Shown: piece by piece, positions 35,984 through 45,545 of the stretch
Layout: the number at the start of each line of letters is the position of its first letter
Position numbering within the stretch: the stretch's first letter is position 1
Origin: Streptomyces sp. NBC_00289
GTDB lineage: Bacteria > Actinomycetota > Actinomycetes > Streptomycetales > Streptomycetaceae
DNA length: 64,000 nt
Assembly: GCF_041435115.1 (NCBI RefSeq)
Contig: NZ_CP108046.1
Coordinates: forward strand, 682,001 to 746,000
Direction: 5' to 3'
Notes under the pieces: model-generated
Database searches by the model: none
What the model was told of the DNA's origin: nothing
What the model saw: only the letters and a program-made list of their open reading frames with translations
Translations under genes and position numbers: made by a program

Positions 35984-38488
35984 CGGGCGCGCGCGCCGCG
36001 ATCCCGCCAGCTTACGAGACGCTGGCGGCCGATGAGCGGCTGGCGGAGATCCTCCGGGCGATGGACGAGGACTTTCTGGTTCTGTTGGGGTGGGACTGGA
36101 ATCGGCGGGTGGTCACGTGGCCCCGGCAGCATCCGGTGATCGGTCTGCCGGACTGTCCCGTGCCGGGATGCCCCCTGGCGATCACTGTTCTGACGCGGCC
36201 GATGTGCGGCGGCTGCATGCTGCGGTGGAGCAAGTCCGACCTCCCCCTAGAGGAGTTCGTGCTCGTAACGAAGGCAGAAAGCCGTGGAGTGGGCCAGGTG
36301 CCGTGCGCGGTGCAAGGGTGCGAGCGGCCCGCCTCACCATTGCCGGCCTGCTGTGTGACGCGCACCGTGTTCAGCACACCACGGTCGGACTGCGTCCGTT
36401 GACCCTGGAGGAGTTCCTCGGCCATCCGAGCGTCACCGGGCTTGTCCGGCTCGGATCGTGCGAAGTCGCCGCGTGCTACCTCGACCGCACCGCCCGCACA
36501 CCCCCGTACTGCAAGGCACACCTCAACCGCTTCTACCGGGCCCGTAATGTGCCTGGGTTTGACGAGGCGCACTGGCGCCGGACGGACAAGGCGATCTGCA
36601 CCACGCGCGAGGCCAGCCTGCGCGGACTGCCCGACCAGCTCGTCGCAGAACTCCTTTTCGGCCTGTGGGTCCGCACCCGGCAAGGGTTCAAGTCCCGGCC
36701 CGAGTGCCTGCGCCAGCTGTACGACCGGCTGCGGCTTCACCAGGTACAGGAGCTTGCGGAGGTGACGGATCCGGCTGCTCACGGGCACAGCCGCGAGCAG
36801 GTCACGGTGATCCGGGCCTGGCAACGGGAGTTGCAGCTACTGAACATGACGCCGAGGCCGAACGTCTCAAGGACCGCTGGGACATGGTGGTCTTCGGACT
36901 GCCGGGCCACATCTCCTTCGCACCCGTACTGCAGGAACCACTGCGGGAGGCGATGAAGATCTGGGTGTACGACGACCTGCCCCGGCGCCGGAACAAAAAC
37001 GCTGTCCAGCACACCCGCGCGGTCATCGCGGCCATGGGCATGCTCCCGGAAAGCCTGCGGGTACAGCGCGCGGACCACGGCGCGGTGCCCGCGGCCTGGG
37101 GCCGCAGCGACATCCTCGCGTTCACCGACCGCATGGGCTACTTCACCTCGACTGGGCAGCTCACGCCCCGACGGCGCCTGGCCTTCACCCGGTACGCCCG
37201 CCGGGTCCTGCTCCGCTTCCGCACCCTCGGCCTCACCGCGCCCGGACAGCTGTTGGCAGGGATGCCCGTCGACTTCGCGATCCTGCCCGAGGACATGCCC
37301 GACAAGCCCGAGGACACCGAGGCCGGCCGCGACCTCCCGGACGAGGTGATGCGTGCGCTGTGCGCGCATCTCGACGAGTTGGAGACCATGAGCAGCGTCG
37401 AGGTCCGGGTTGCAACCGAGCTGCTCATCGACACCGGGCGACGCCCCGACGAGATCAACACCCTTCCCCTCAACTGCCTGGAACAGGACCCCGACGGCTC
37501 CGACATCCTGGTCTACGACAACCACAAGGCATACTGCCTCGGGCGGCGCCTGCCGATCGGAACCGAGACGGCCGCGACCATCCGACGCCAGCAGCAGCGC
37601 GTCCGCGCACGCTTCCCCGCCGTCGACCCCGCCCGACTGCGGCTTCTGCCGCGTCCCAAGGTCAACCCAGAGGGCACCAAGCCGCTCGTGGAGATCTCTT
37701 CCTACCACCGGGCCTGGGTGACGTCCCTGCCCGACCTCCTCGTGCCCGTCGTCGTCAGCGCCGACGACGCCCGGGTGACCCAGCTGGTGCCGTTCGACAA
37801 GACCCGCGTCTTCCCTTACGCCTACCGCCACTGCTACGCCCAGCGCCACGCCGACGCCGGAGTCCCCGTCGACGTTCTCAAAGAACTGATGGACCACCGG
37901 CTGGTCCACACCACCATGGGCTACTACCGCGTCGGCGAGGAACGCCGACGCGAGGCCGTCGACCGGGTCACCGCCCTGCAGTTCGACCGGCACGGCAACC
38001 GGGTCTGGCGCACCGCGCAAAGCCTGCTGGACACCGAGCACGTCCGCCGCGCGATCGGCGAGGTGGCCGTCCCCTACGGCGTCTGCCGTGAACCGTCCAA
38101 CGTCGCCGCAGGCGGCCACGCCTGCCCCCTGCGGTTTCGCTGCCTGGGCTGCGAGCACTACTCCACCGACGTCTCCTACCTCCCCGAACTCCAAGCCCAC
38201 CTCGCCGACCTGCTCCGTAGCCGCGAACGCCTCATGTCCGCGTTCGAAGCCGACGACTGGGCCCGTAGCCAGGCTATGCCCTCCGAGGAAGAGATCCGCC
38301 GCGTGCGCCGCCTGATCGAACGCGTCCGGACCGGTCTCGACGACCTCACCCCGGAGGACCGCGCTCAGATCGAGCAGGCCGTCACCCTCGTTCGCCGCAG
38401 CCGCACCGTCATGCTCGGCATGCCCCGCGTCCACCAGCCTTTGCCCGACGTCCGCCCCAGGAGGATCCCGACGCGACCACACCGATGA
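35980..38488 (+). pseudogene. tnpB: Tn554 TnpB-like tyrosine recombinase, two frameshifts
   Basis: Starting at GTG 35980, about 835 codons are read in three frames with breaks near 36325 and 36852. The first part has zinc-finger-like pairs (CPVPGCP, CGGC, CAVQGC). The second has LRPLTLEEFLGHPSVTGLV and CEVAACYLDRT. The third holds the catalytic domain: ELLIDTGRRPDEINTLPLNC (Arg), YAYRHCYAQRHADAGVP (His-x-x-x-x-x-His area with Arg), LMDHRLVHTTMGYYRVG (His and Tyr). A cysteine cluster CPLRFRCLGCEHY follows. A missing C in CCCC and a missing G in ATGGAC would restore one frame, so it may be intact in vivo. Confidence 0.8.
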
Positions 38489-39045
38489 GCGGCGGCCGCG
38501 AGGCCGGCACGGAACGCCGCCGTCTGCGCGTCCAGGACGCCATCACGACCGCCGTGCGCCACGGCACACCGCTGACCGCCTCGGCTATCGCCCGCGCAGC
38601 GGGTGTCGACCGCACCTTCCTCTATCGACACCGCGACCTGCTGGAAAGCTTGCGCACCACCGGCAGCCGCTGCGCTGAAACGCTTGGAGCGGGTCTGGAC
38701 ATCACCCAGGCGTCGCTGCAGGCCGATCTCGCCAACGCCAATGCCCGCGCCGGTCGCCTTGCAGGGCGGGTTCAGCAGCTGGAGGCACGTCTCTCTCAGC
38801 AGCTCGGTCAGCGGGCTTGGCAGGAGTCCGGACTCGGTGCCTCGGCTGACGTCTGTGACCTGCAGGCCACAGTGGCCCGTCTCGAACAGCACGTCGTGCA
38901 AGTGACCCGCCGGCTGGAGGAGCTGCAGGGCGATCTCGACGCGGCCAGATCCGCCAACCGGGAGCTGACCAGAGCACTTAACCAACGGGAGGTAGCGTCC
39001 CCGAGCCGGAGCCACCCTGAGGGGCCTCGACCAGGAAGGGGATGA
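38485..39045 (+). CDS. tnpC: Tn554 TnpC-like HTH/coiled-coil protein (DUF6262 type)
   Basis: 186 residues from ATG 38485, overlapping the tnpB stop in ATGA. Near the N-terminus a helix-turn-helix reads TASAIARAAGVDRTFLYRHR. From about 85 to 175 a charged coiled coil follows (LANANARAGRLAGRVQQLEA, ATVARLEQHVVQVTRRLEEL, AARSANRELTRALNQ). TnpC of Tn554 is an accessory factor that affects insertion orientation and frequency; here that role is inferred from position and fold. Confidence 0.8.
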   Translation: MSGGREAGTERRRLRVQDAITTAVRHGTPLTASAIARAAGVDRTFLYRHRDLLESLRTTGSRCAETLGAGLDITQASLQADLANANARAGRLAGRVQQLEARLSQQLGQRAWQESGLGASADVCDLQATVARLEQHVVQVTRRLEELQGDLDAARSANRELTRALNQREVASPSRSHPEGPRPGRG

Positions 39046-39057
39046 CGTGTCGCGGCG

Positions 39058-39138
39058 TTAGGCAGCGCGCTGAACTGCGAGGATGTGACCGAAGCGCTCC
39101 GCGTCCGTGGGCTGTGGGGTGACTTCTGTAATGGTCAC
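39058..39138 (-). pseudogene. 5' stub of a gene cut by the Tn554-like right end
   Basis: GTG 39138 follows AAGGGA and encodes MTITEVTPQPTDAERFGHIL then AVQRAA and a stop. It lies 49 bases downstream of the SDR stop on the same strand, as an operon partner would. The sequence up to QRAA resembles the N-terminus of coniferyl-type aldehyde dehydrogenases (LxxQRAAxLRxGxPS), but 26 residues are too few to be sure. Confidence 0.4.
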
Positions 39139-39186
39139 GATGGTGGTCCCTTGCTGCTGGTGGGGACGACGGAGGAGCAGTGCCGG

Positions 39187-39975
39187 CTAGGGGCGGGCCA
39201 TGCGGCCCATGATCCGGACGATCAGGCGGCGCGGCAGGATCTTGCTGGCGAGGGCGATCGGGCGGCCGTTGGTGATCACCGACGGGGGCGCGGAGCGGCG
39301 GTCGAGCGTGTCCAGGGCCATCTTGACGACGTGTTCGGGGGTGACTCGCTTCGCGCCGTAGTCGGCCGTCTCACTGCCGGCGGCGTCGTAGAACTCGGTC
39401 TTCGTGGCGCCGGGGCACACGGCCAGGACGCGCAGGCCGGTGCCACGGTTTTCTTCCCACAGCGATTCGGTGAAGCTGAGGACGAAGGCCTTGGTGGCGC
39501 CGTAGACGCTCAGGTACGGGGTCGGCTGGAAGCCCAGCAGGCTGGCGACGTTGATCAGGATGCCGGTGTCGGCGGAATTCAGCGGGTCGATGTAGGCGCG
39601 GCTGAGGTCGACCAGCGCGCTGACGTTCAGCGCGATCATGCTCTGCAGGCGGTCCGGGTCCTCGTCGGTGAGGGCGTTGTGGGTGCCGAAGCCGGCGTTG
39701 TTGACCAGTCCGGTGGCGTAGATGCCGCGCGATTCGAGTTCGGCGCGCAGGGTGCGGCCAGAGTCGGGCTGGCCGAGGTCGCGGGCGACGACGTGCACCG
39801 TGACGCCGTGGGCTCGGGTGAGTTCGTCGGCCAGGTCCTTGAGCCGGTCCGCGCGGCGGGCGACGAGTGCGAGATCCGCGCCGCGGCGGGCCAGTTGGTG
39901 GGCGAATTCCGCGCCGAGCCCGGAGCTGGCTCCGGTGACGATGACGGTCTGGCGGCGATAGTCAATTTTGCTCAT
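39187..39975 (-). CDS. Short-chain dehydrogenase/reductase
   Basis: 262 residues from ATG 39975. Classical SDR motifs: VIVTGASSGLGAEFAHQLAR (cofactor site), VNNAGFGTH, the catalytic Ser in VASLLGFQPTP, and YGATKAFVLSF (Tyr-x3-Lys). An Arg after the Gly motif (VARRADRLKDL) favours NADP(H). The C-terminal tail ASKILPRRLIVRIMGRM is basic. It is divergent from a TetR gene across a 72-base region with palindromes, so it is probably that repressor's target. Confidence 0.88.
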   Translation of the reverse strand: MSKIDYRRQTVIVTGASSGLGAEFAHQLARRGADLALVARRADRLKDLADELTRAHGVTVHVVARDLGQPDSGRTLRAELESRGIYATGLVNNAGFGTHNALTDEDPDRLQSMIALNVSALVDLSRAYIDPLNSADTGILINVASLLGFQPTPYLSVYGATKAFVLSFTESLWEENRGTGLRVLAVCPGATKTEFYDAAGSETADYGAKRVTPEHVVKMALDTLDRRSAPPSVITNGRPIALASKILPRRLIVRIMGRMARP

Positions 39976-39979
39976 AGCT

Positions 39980-40048
39980 GCACCATACGCACATGCTTGC
40001 ACTGAGTGCAAGAAGATGCATCTCGCGAAGAGATGTACCATTGGTGCA
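39980..40048. promoter_or_regulatory. Divergent promoter/operator region, SDR-TetR
   Basis: CTTGCAC-TGA-GTGCAAG at 39996-40012 is a perfect 7-bp inverted repeat. A second, CATCTC-GCGAA-GAGATG, lies at 40019-40035. TGCACCA (39980) and TGGTGCA (40042) are complementary outer arms. Both genes start within 30 bases of these sites, as expected for TetR autorepression plus control of the SDR. Confidence 0.6.
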
Positions 40049-40662
40049 TGACCCGGAATCCGGCACCCCTTCGTGAGCAGACCCGCTCGGTGGTTCGCGC
40101 GCTCCTCGCCAAAACCGCCCTCGAACTGTTCGCCGCCAAGGGGTACGACGACACGACACTCGAGGAGATCGCCGCGGCAGCCGGTGTCTCCAAACGGACC
40201 CTGTTCAACTACTTCCGCAGCAAGGAGGACCTCGCCCTCAACGGCCTGTCCGAGCAGGGGGAACTGATAGCCGCGCGGCTCGCCGAGCGCCCGGCCGACG
40301 AAGACGTCTGGACCTCGCTGCGTGCGGCGTTCCAGGTGCTCGAGGAGATCGACCTCACCGCCGAGCGCCGGCTCGAGATGATCACGCTGCTGTTCGGCAA
40401 CGAATCCCTGCGCGCCGGCCACGCCGAGAAGCAGGCCCGCTGGCAGGACCTGTTCGCACCGCTGATCGAGCCGCGACTGCCCGACTGTGACCACCGCGCA
40501 CTGCAGGCCCGCGCGATCGCGGCCGCGGCGATCACCTGCCTCCAGGCAGCGACAGAAGAGTGGATGCGCCTGGGCGGGCAGGCCGACACCTTCGACCTCT
40601 ACGACACCGCCGTACAGGCCATCCGCCGCCCCGCCTCACCACCAGAGACGACAACGACATGA
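40048..40662 (+). CDS. TetR-family repressor
   Basis: 204 residues from ATG 40048. The N-terminal HTH reads LAKTALELFAAKGYDDTTLE then EIAAAAGVSKRTLFNYFRSK. The C-terminal ligand domain ends QADTFDLYDTAVQAIRRPA. Its stop overlaps the next ATG in ATGA (40659-40662), coupling it to the mycothiol-dependent enzyme. It is divergent from the SDR. The inducing ligand is unknown, perhaps an aldehyde or related electrophile, given the neighbours. Confidence 0.88.
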   Translation: MTRNPAPLREQTRSVVRALLAKTALELFAAKGYDDTTLEEIAAAAGVSKRTLFNYFRSKEDLALNGLSEQGELIAARLAERPADEDVWTSLRAAFQVLEEIDLTAERRLEMITLLFGNESLRAGHAEKQARWQDLFAPLIEPRLPDCDHRALQARAIAAAAITCLQAATEEWMRLGGQADTFDLYDTAVQAIRRPASPPETTTT

Positions 40663-41462
40663 GCAAGCGCCTGCCCCCCGCCGACCTGCCGAACATGGCC
40701 GCCGCCCTGCGCGCCGAACGCGCCGAGATGCTGGACTTCACCAGCAGCCTCACCGACGACGAATGGACCGCGCCCAGCGCCGCGGCCGGATGGCGCATCG
40801 CCGACGTCGTCGCCCACATCGGTGCGACGGCGCGGAGCTTCTACACACCCGCCGGGCTGCGCACGAGCTTCGCCGCCAGCCTCGAACAGGCGAACCAAGA
40901 ACCCGTCGACCGACGGCGCCACTGGAGCCGTGCCAAGGTCGTGGCCGAGTACCAGCGCGCCGGCCGGCGAGCCACCACGCTCCTCGACGTCGTCAGACGC
41001 ACACCCGCCGCCCGCGTACGGGCACCGATGGCCGAACTCGGCCGCCACCCCCTGGGTCTGCTGATCGGCGGCGCACTCGTCTTCGACCACCACACCCACC
41101 TGCGCCACGACATGGCCCCCGCCCTCGGCCGGCCCGTGCCGCCCACCGATGCCGACAGGATGCGCGCGGTCGTGACGTGGATGATCGCCGTACTGAGCAA
41201 TCAGGTCGCGCAGGCACCGCTCGCCGGGCTCGACGCCCGCGTCGCACTGACCCTCACCGGCCCCGGCGGCGGCACCTGGTGGATCGACGAGGCAGGCAGC
41301 CTGGCTCCCTCCGACGGCCCGGTAGGCGCGCACATCACCGCCCCCGCACTGACCTTCCCCGACTGGGGCACGCAGCGCTCGTCCTGGCGCGACAGCGACG
41401 TGACACTCACCGGCGACACCGACCTCGCCGCCCGCTTCCTCGACACCGTCAACGTCATCTGA
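40659..41462 (+). CDS. Maleylpyruvate-isomerase-family mycothiol-dependent enzyme
   Basis: 267 residues from ATG 40659. RAERAEMLDFTSSLTDDEWT, AAGWRIADVVAHIGATARSF and the metal-binding-type GGALVFDHHTHLRHDMAPAL match the DinB-like MDMPI fold, whose His residues bind a metal and mycothiol. The C-terminal domain includes LTGPGGGTWWIDEAGS. Together with the SDR and TetR it forms a plausible detoxification unit. Confidence 0.8.
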   Translation: MSKRLPPADLPNMAAALRAERAEMLDFTSSLTDDEWTAPSAAAGWRIADVVAHIGATARSFYTPAGLRTSFAASLEQANQEPVDRRRHWSRAKVVAEYQRAGRRATTLLDVVRRTPAARVRAPMAELGRHPLGLLIGGALVFDHHTHLRHDMAPALGRPVPPTDADRMRAVVTWMIAVLSNQVAQAPLAGLDARVALTLTGPGGGTWWIDEAGSLAPSDGPVGAHITAPALTFPDWGTQRSSWRDSDVTLTGDTDLAARFLDTVNVI

Positions 41463-41955
41463 CGTGGCATCAGAGGCCCGCCTCCCAGGCAGCCCCGGAC
41501 CGCTTGTCCGCTCCTCTGGTGGCGGCGAGTTCCAGCCGGGGCATCACGGCTTCAAGCGCCTCGACGGCTTGTGATCGCCGGCCCACACCTCGCGCTGCCT
41601 TCTCAGGTGAGCAAAGTGAGTCTCCCTATGACAAGGCGCTATCGCTCGATTCAGCGATGGCGCCACACCTGTCGTGCCGGATATCCTCAACGACACCGAC
41701 GCTGAGCTGCACTGAGTCATCGAACTCCGCCTCGCGCTACACCTCTTACCCCAGAGAAGCCCCTGTGCCAGTGGTGCCTGGCCACCGTTCAGAAGAACTG
41801 GGGCACCAGCGTCCGCTTCACCAGCAACCGACCGTAGACACCTGCTGGCACATGGTTCGACGGCGTCCGGCTGGAGGATCCATCTGCGGAGCGGTTGTGA
41901 CACGACCGGGTGAAGACTGCACCATCGCAGAACCTCCGCGGCCGCCCACACGTAT
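41463..41955. other. Intergenic stretch before the first DUF6207 gene
   Basis: No gene is recognised in this 493-base stretch. Its last 40 bases (GCAGAACCTCC onward) resemble the sequence before the second DUF6207 copy at 46185, so they belong to the duplicated unit. Confidence 0.5.
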
Positions 41956-42172
41956 GCCCTGCATGGGACCGATCAACGAAGCACATGTGCAACAGCCGGG
42001 ACTGGCCGTGGTGGAGATCGCTGCGGAGGACGACCAGACCGCCCTTGCCGTCCAGGAACTGCTCGCCACACGGTGGGCGACCGCAACAACCGACCGCACG
42101 ACCCGAGATCCCGGACAGCCCGGCGTCCGGCTGCGCTGCTACCTCGACGTCCGCCAGGAGCTCACCACCTAG
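41956..42172 (+). CDS. DUF6207-type small protein, copy 1
   Basis: ATG at 41956 or 41965 opens a frame of 68-71 residues: INEAHVQQPGLAVVEIAAED, DQTALAVQELLATRWATATT and TRDPGQPGVRLRCYLDVRQE. The pattern PGLxVVxIxAxDxxT, L-x-x-RWAT and DPGQPGVRxRxY is characteristic of the Streptomyces DUF6207 family, whose function is unknown. No clear ribosome-binding site precedes it. A paralogue lies at 46219. A candidate RNA lies 1.25 kb further on, on the far side of a broken ligase gene. Confidence 0.75.
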
Positions 42173-42303
42173 CACCGGACAACGCGAGGCCAGCAAGGTC
42201 CCGCAGGGCGCCGACCTGCCGTGGTCTGCGGAGGCCAGGTCACGGTCCGAGGTGCGCACACCGCCCGGATTGCGGACAGACGATCTTGGTGAGACATGGG
42301 CCT

Positions 42304-43373
42304 GTGACCTGGACGCCGCCAGAGCCGATGCTCGCCGCCCGCGTGCCCGACCCCACTCTGCGGCCCGGGTGGGCCGCGGAGCCGAAGTGGGACGGCTTCC
42401 GGGCCCTGGTCTCCGTTGATGCGTCCGGGTCGTGCTGCGCTCGAGGCGCGGCACCGAGATGCTGCCGGCGTTCCCGGAGGTCAGGGCCGGGGCCGCGCAG
42501 CTGCCGGACGCGACCGCGCTGGACGGCGAGCTGGTCGTGTGGGACGCCGCGGGCCAGCCGCCTTCGAGCAGCTGCAGCACCGGCTCCAGCGTCGCGGCGC
42601 CCAGGCGGACCGGGCCGCGGGCGAGTGGCCGGCCCACTTCGTCGCCTTTGATCTGCTGCGGCTGTCGGGGACCGACACGAGCAGCTGGCCGTATTGTCGG
42701 CGCCGGGCCGCGCTGGACTCGGTGTTCGCCGACCGCCAGCTGTCGGAGCCGTGGGTGCTGTCCCCGACGACCACCGAGGCCGACACCGTCCGCGAGTGGC
42801 TGACGTGGTCGTCGGTCGGCATGGAAGGTGTGGTCTTCAAAATGCTCGAAGGCGCATACCGTCCGTCGGAGAGGGGCTGGCTGAAGTACAAACCGCGCGA
42901 GACGACCGAGGCGATCGTCGGCGCGGTCACCGGCACCCTCGCCGCCCCGCGCACCCTGCTGCTCGGCCGGTACGACGACACCGGTCATCTGCAGTACACC
43001 GGCGGCACCACCACCCTCACCCAGACGGCAAGCAGCACAGTCGCCGCGCTAATCGCCCTAGCTCAGCCCGGTCATCCGTGGACAGGCCGGTCGTTCTCCG
43101 CCGGGTGGGGCAGCCGCGAGAAGCTGGACATCATCCTGGTGAACCCCACGCTGAGGGTGGAAGTCGGCGTCGACGTCGCCCGGTATGCTGCCGACCGGTG
43201 GCGCCACCCCGCCCGCTTCCACCGTGCCCGCCCCGACCTCACCCCCACCGGAGGTCGCCGCCGCACTGGCGGCGGCACGCGGCGGCCTCGCGGACGCGGC
43301 TGAGTGCGCGTCCCCGCGGACAACCCTCCGACAATTGCGCTCGCTTGTCCCCCCGAACCCCGCAGCGCAGTGA
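42304..43373 (+). pseudogene. ATP-dependent DNA ligase (LigD-ligase-domain type), three frameshifts
   Basis: GTG 42304 begins MTWTPPEPMLAARVPDPTLR. The adenylation site EPKWDGFRALVSVDA (nucleophilic Lys in KWDG) follows. Frame breaks near 42428, 42555 and 43244 separate VVLRSRRGTEMLPAFPEV, ALDGELVVWDAAGQP, then AFEQLQHRLQRRG, SVGMEGVVFKMLEGAYRPSE, GWLKYKPRETTEAIVGAV and the OB-fold end DVARYAADRWRHPARFHRA. All core motifs are present in order. One missing base explains at least the first two breaks. It lies between the DUF6207 gene and its candidate RNA, unlike the second copy. Confidence 0.85.
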
Positions 43374-43383
43374 GCACGCGAAA

Positions 43384-43413
43384 CAGCCCCGTCCGAGATC
43401 CGGGACGGGGCTG
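43384..43413. terminator. 11-bp hairpin, bidirectional terminator
   Basis: CAGCCCCGTCC (43384-43394) pairs with GGACGGGGCTG (43403-43413). It lies directly after the ligase stop and 7 bases before the candidate RNA copy 1. Confidence 0.7.
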
Positions 43414-43420
43414 CATCGTA

Positions 43421-43524
43421 AGAACGTGGTCGTGAAGGGCGGTCGCCTACGCGGCGAAAGGCTCCATGAGGCTTCAGCCGAACGATCTTCCTCATGGGCT
43501 ATAGGTGAGGCCCGGGGACACTGT
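43421..43524 (+). ncRNA. Candidate structured RNA, copy 1
   Basis: This 104-base sequence is about 84% identical to 46599-46702 (17 differences counted by eye), and 9 of the differences fall in one stem. Here CCATGAGG (43464-43471) pairs with CCTCATGG (43490-43497). In copy 2 the same arms are CTGCAGGG and CCTTGCAG: four pairs are doubly changed and one becomes G-U. The 18-base loop keeps CTTCAGCCGAACGAT, and a 5' hairpin TCGCC-TACGC-GGCGA (43443-43457) is invariant. GGCT just 5' of the stem can pair with AGCC in the loop, a possible pseudoknot. The G-U pair favours the plus strand. I do not recognise it as a known family. Confidence 0.55.
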
Positions 43525-44050
43525 CCCCTCCATAACCACACCCTCTACAACCAGGACCCAGCCGCGGATGTTCCCGACCCAGGTGCCGGCCTTCGCAACG
43601 CTCCGGGATGCGCTCCTGGACCAACTGGCGCTCCAGCCCTCCGGACAAACGCCAGCCCTCACCGCTCAACTCGACCAACCGTCTCCTGGCCGAGCCCGGC
43701 GCCTGGGCAGAGGTCTTTCACACGTTCCAGCGCGCCATTGCACTCGCCGCCGGCGCCAACACCGACGGCCCTCTCGCTCTCGCCGTCTGGGCCGAAACGA
43801 CCCACGGCCCGACTTCGCCGAAGTCCCCCGGCTTGCTTTCCCTATCGCGTTTCCCGAGACCGGCCTCGGAAGGAGGACGTCTTGCGCCCAGCGGCTGGAA
43901 CCGGCCCGCGGCACTGACCGTTTCGAGTCGAGTCCGCCCACCACCGCTGATCGAGGAGGAGTCCGGGCAGCCGCCCATTGCTGCATTGCGCGGGGCGCGG
44001 AAAAAGTTCTGATGCAGTGGGACTGCCTGCCAGTGATATGCGCTGCTATC
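43525..44050 (+). pseudogene. Degraded reading frame of unknown type
   Basis: Several frames read in turn as protein-like: FATLRDALLDQLALQPSGQT, then NRLLAEPGAWAEVFHTFQRA and IALAAGANTDGPLALAVWAE, then DFAEVPRLAFPIAFPETG. This suggests a broken gene on the plus strand, but no family is recognised and the start is unclear. Confidence 0.3.
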
Positions 44051-44077
44051 TGCGTAGTGACGTCCGCCTTGCTGTGG

Positions 44078-44754
44078 TCAGGTCAGACCGAGGCTGCTGA
44101 GCGCGGTGGTCCAGTCGGTCACGATGGCCTGCTGCGCGGCGCCCAGGGTGATCTGGTGCTTGCCAGACGGCGGTGTGCAGCTTCGCCTCCACCGGGTCTT
44201 TCTTGTTGTTCACGCCGGAGCCGCTGCGGTGGCCGGGATCGGCCGGCTCCACCCACAGGTTGCGGTAGTCGTTGGGATCGCCACCCAACTGCAGGCTGAT
44301 CAGGTGGTCGTACTCCGCGTCGCCCATCCTGCCTGTGAAGCCGTAGGAGGCCGCATTGAGGGTCTTTTCCTTGCCGGTGACGTAAGTGGAGGGACGGATA
44401 CCGGAGGTGTAGCCGCCTTTGCAGCAGATCGTCGACTTCAGGTTCGCCTGCGTGACGGCCGGAGAGGTCGCACCGGGGGTGCAGGTCGGGTCTTCCAGCG
44501 GCTCACCGTGCTCATAACGGTAGGTGCAGGTACCGGCCCCCGGGCTGCTGCTGCACCGTGTACGTCTTCTGCGGGCCGGCGCCCACAGCGATCGACCGGA
44601 CGGACGCGCTGCCCGCCGCGGATCCCGTAGGCGTGCCCGCTGCCGGACTTGCGCTGCCGGCCCCGCCCAGGCCGCCGAGGGAGTCCGGGGAGCAGCCGGC
44701 CAGGAGCAGACATGTGAGCAGCACGGACGGTGCGGCGCGATGGGCGAAGTGCAT
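44078..44754 (-). pseudogene. Lipoprotein with HNH-like motif, two frameshifts
   Basis: ATG 44754 gives a lipoprotein signal (PSVLLTCLLLAGCSPDS, lipobox LLAGC). After a Gly/Ser/Ala linker the frame breaks in a G run near 44535 and resumes TCTYRYEHGEPLEDPTCTPG, VTQANLKSTICCKGGYTSGI and GDAEYDHLISLQLGGDPNDY then RNLWVEP. A second break near 44165 leads to HQITLGAAQQAIVTDWTTAL and SSLGLT. The DHL-x-x-L-x-LGG-(x)n-N-LW pattern resembles HNH-type nuclease cores, seen also in actinobacterial extracellular proteins. Two indels would have to be corrected for full length. Confidence 0.6.
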
Positions 44755-44948
44755 GACGATCCCTCAGCAGTGGGGAATAGCAGACGGGCAGATGCTCCCC
44801 TACCCGGCCATCGCCCCCCACGCGCGGGGTGGGACAGCACGCCCCGCAGAGCGGGAAAGGGAACCGGGTGAAAGCTGCGGTGCATGTCTTGGGCTGCTGG
44901 AGCGATCTGCAGCTACCTCCCCGGTAGGACCCTGTGGCGGGAGCGGTT

Positions 44949-44984
44949 GGGCGGCGCGCTGCCCGTCAGGGTGGCGCGCCGCCC
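44949..44984 (-). terminator. 11-bp hairpin downstream of the lamin-tail gene
   Basis: GGGCGGCGCGC (44949-44959) and GCGCGCCGCCC (44974-44984) are exact complements with a 14-base loop, 55 bases past the stop of the lamin-tail gene. Confidence 0.65.
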
Positions 44985-45038
44985 GGTGTGGCCGGTGGCT
45001 GACCTGTTGGTGGCGGTCACCGGCGGGGTGGGCGTGGG

Positions 45039-45545
45039 TCAGTGGCGGTTGCCGCCGTGGTGGCGGTCGTGGCCCCAGGAGACGGCGTCGACGAAGCGGT
45101 CGCGGTCGTTGCGCAGGGTTGCGGTGTCGGAGTGGTTGTCCCACACGTAGCTGCGGCGGTCTTGGTAGAGGTCGGTGTCGGTGTCGCGGCCCACGCCGGT
45201 GTGGATGCGGACGGTGTCGCGGCCCTCGAGCCAGAAGCGGTGCTGGAAGGTGTAGGTGTGGCCGTCCTCGTCCGACAGGGTCCAGCCGTCGAGGTTGACC
45301 GCGCGGCGGCCGGTGTTGGTGAGCTCCACCCACTCCTTGTTCAACGAGCGGTTGGAGCGGTCGTCGAAGCCCGGGGAGTTGTACTGCACATCGCTGATCT
45401 CCACCGCGGGACGGTGCGGACGGGCGTGGTCGGTGGCAGACGCCGGCAGCGCCACCGCCCCTACCAGGGCCCCGGCCGCGAGAGCGGCGGCGGCCAGACG
45501 GCGGGCGGTCACAGAAACGGAAACGGACACAGAGTCCCCTTGCAT
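45039..45545 (-). CDS. Secreted lamin-tail-domain protein
   Basis: 168 residues from ATG 45545 with GGGGAGGG upstream. A signal peptide ends near GAVALPASATDHA. The lamin-tail (LTD) domain follows: VEISDVQYNSPGFDDRSNRS, LNKEWVELTNTGRRAVNLDG and WTLSDEDGHTYTFQHRFWLE, ending VSWGHDRHHGGNRH. Secreted single-domain LTD proteins are frequent in Streptomyces; their role is unknown, perhaps in binding cell-wall or extracellular polymers. The His-rich tail could bind metal. Confidence 0.85.
   Translation of the reverse strand: MQGDSVSVSVSVTARRLAAAALAAGALVGAVALPASATDHARPHRPAVEISDVQYNSPGFDDRSNRSLNKEWVELTNTGRRAVNLDGWTLSDEDGHTYTFQHRFWLEGRDTVRIHTGVGRDTDTDLYQDRRSYVWDNHSDTATLRNDRDRFVDAVSWGHDRHHGGNRH

Larger units (their letters stand above)
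34700..39060 (+). mobile_element. Tn554-like element (tnpA-tnpB-tnpC)
   Basis: Three same-strand genes overlap by 4 bases each: two tyrosine recombinases and a small HTH/coiled-coil protein. This is the order of Tn554-type site-specific transposons, which lack inverted repeats and target duplications. The limits are approximate: the left end lies between the IS256 duplication (34627) and tnpA, and the right end near 39060, where an unrelated minus-strand gene is cut. No cargo gene is present. Confidence 0.7.

Noticed and set aside
36779..38482. Minus-strand frame of 567 codons
   Set aside because: Exact antisense of tnpB, which has recombinase motifs in order.
44046..44885. Continuous minus-strand frame of 279 codons as the lipoprotein gene
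   Set aside because: Its N-terminal third lacks a signal; the lipobox is in another frame starting at 44754, so the frame is only the middle of a broken gene.
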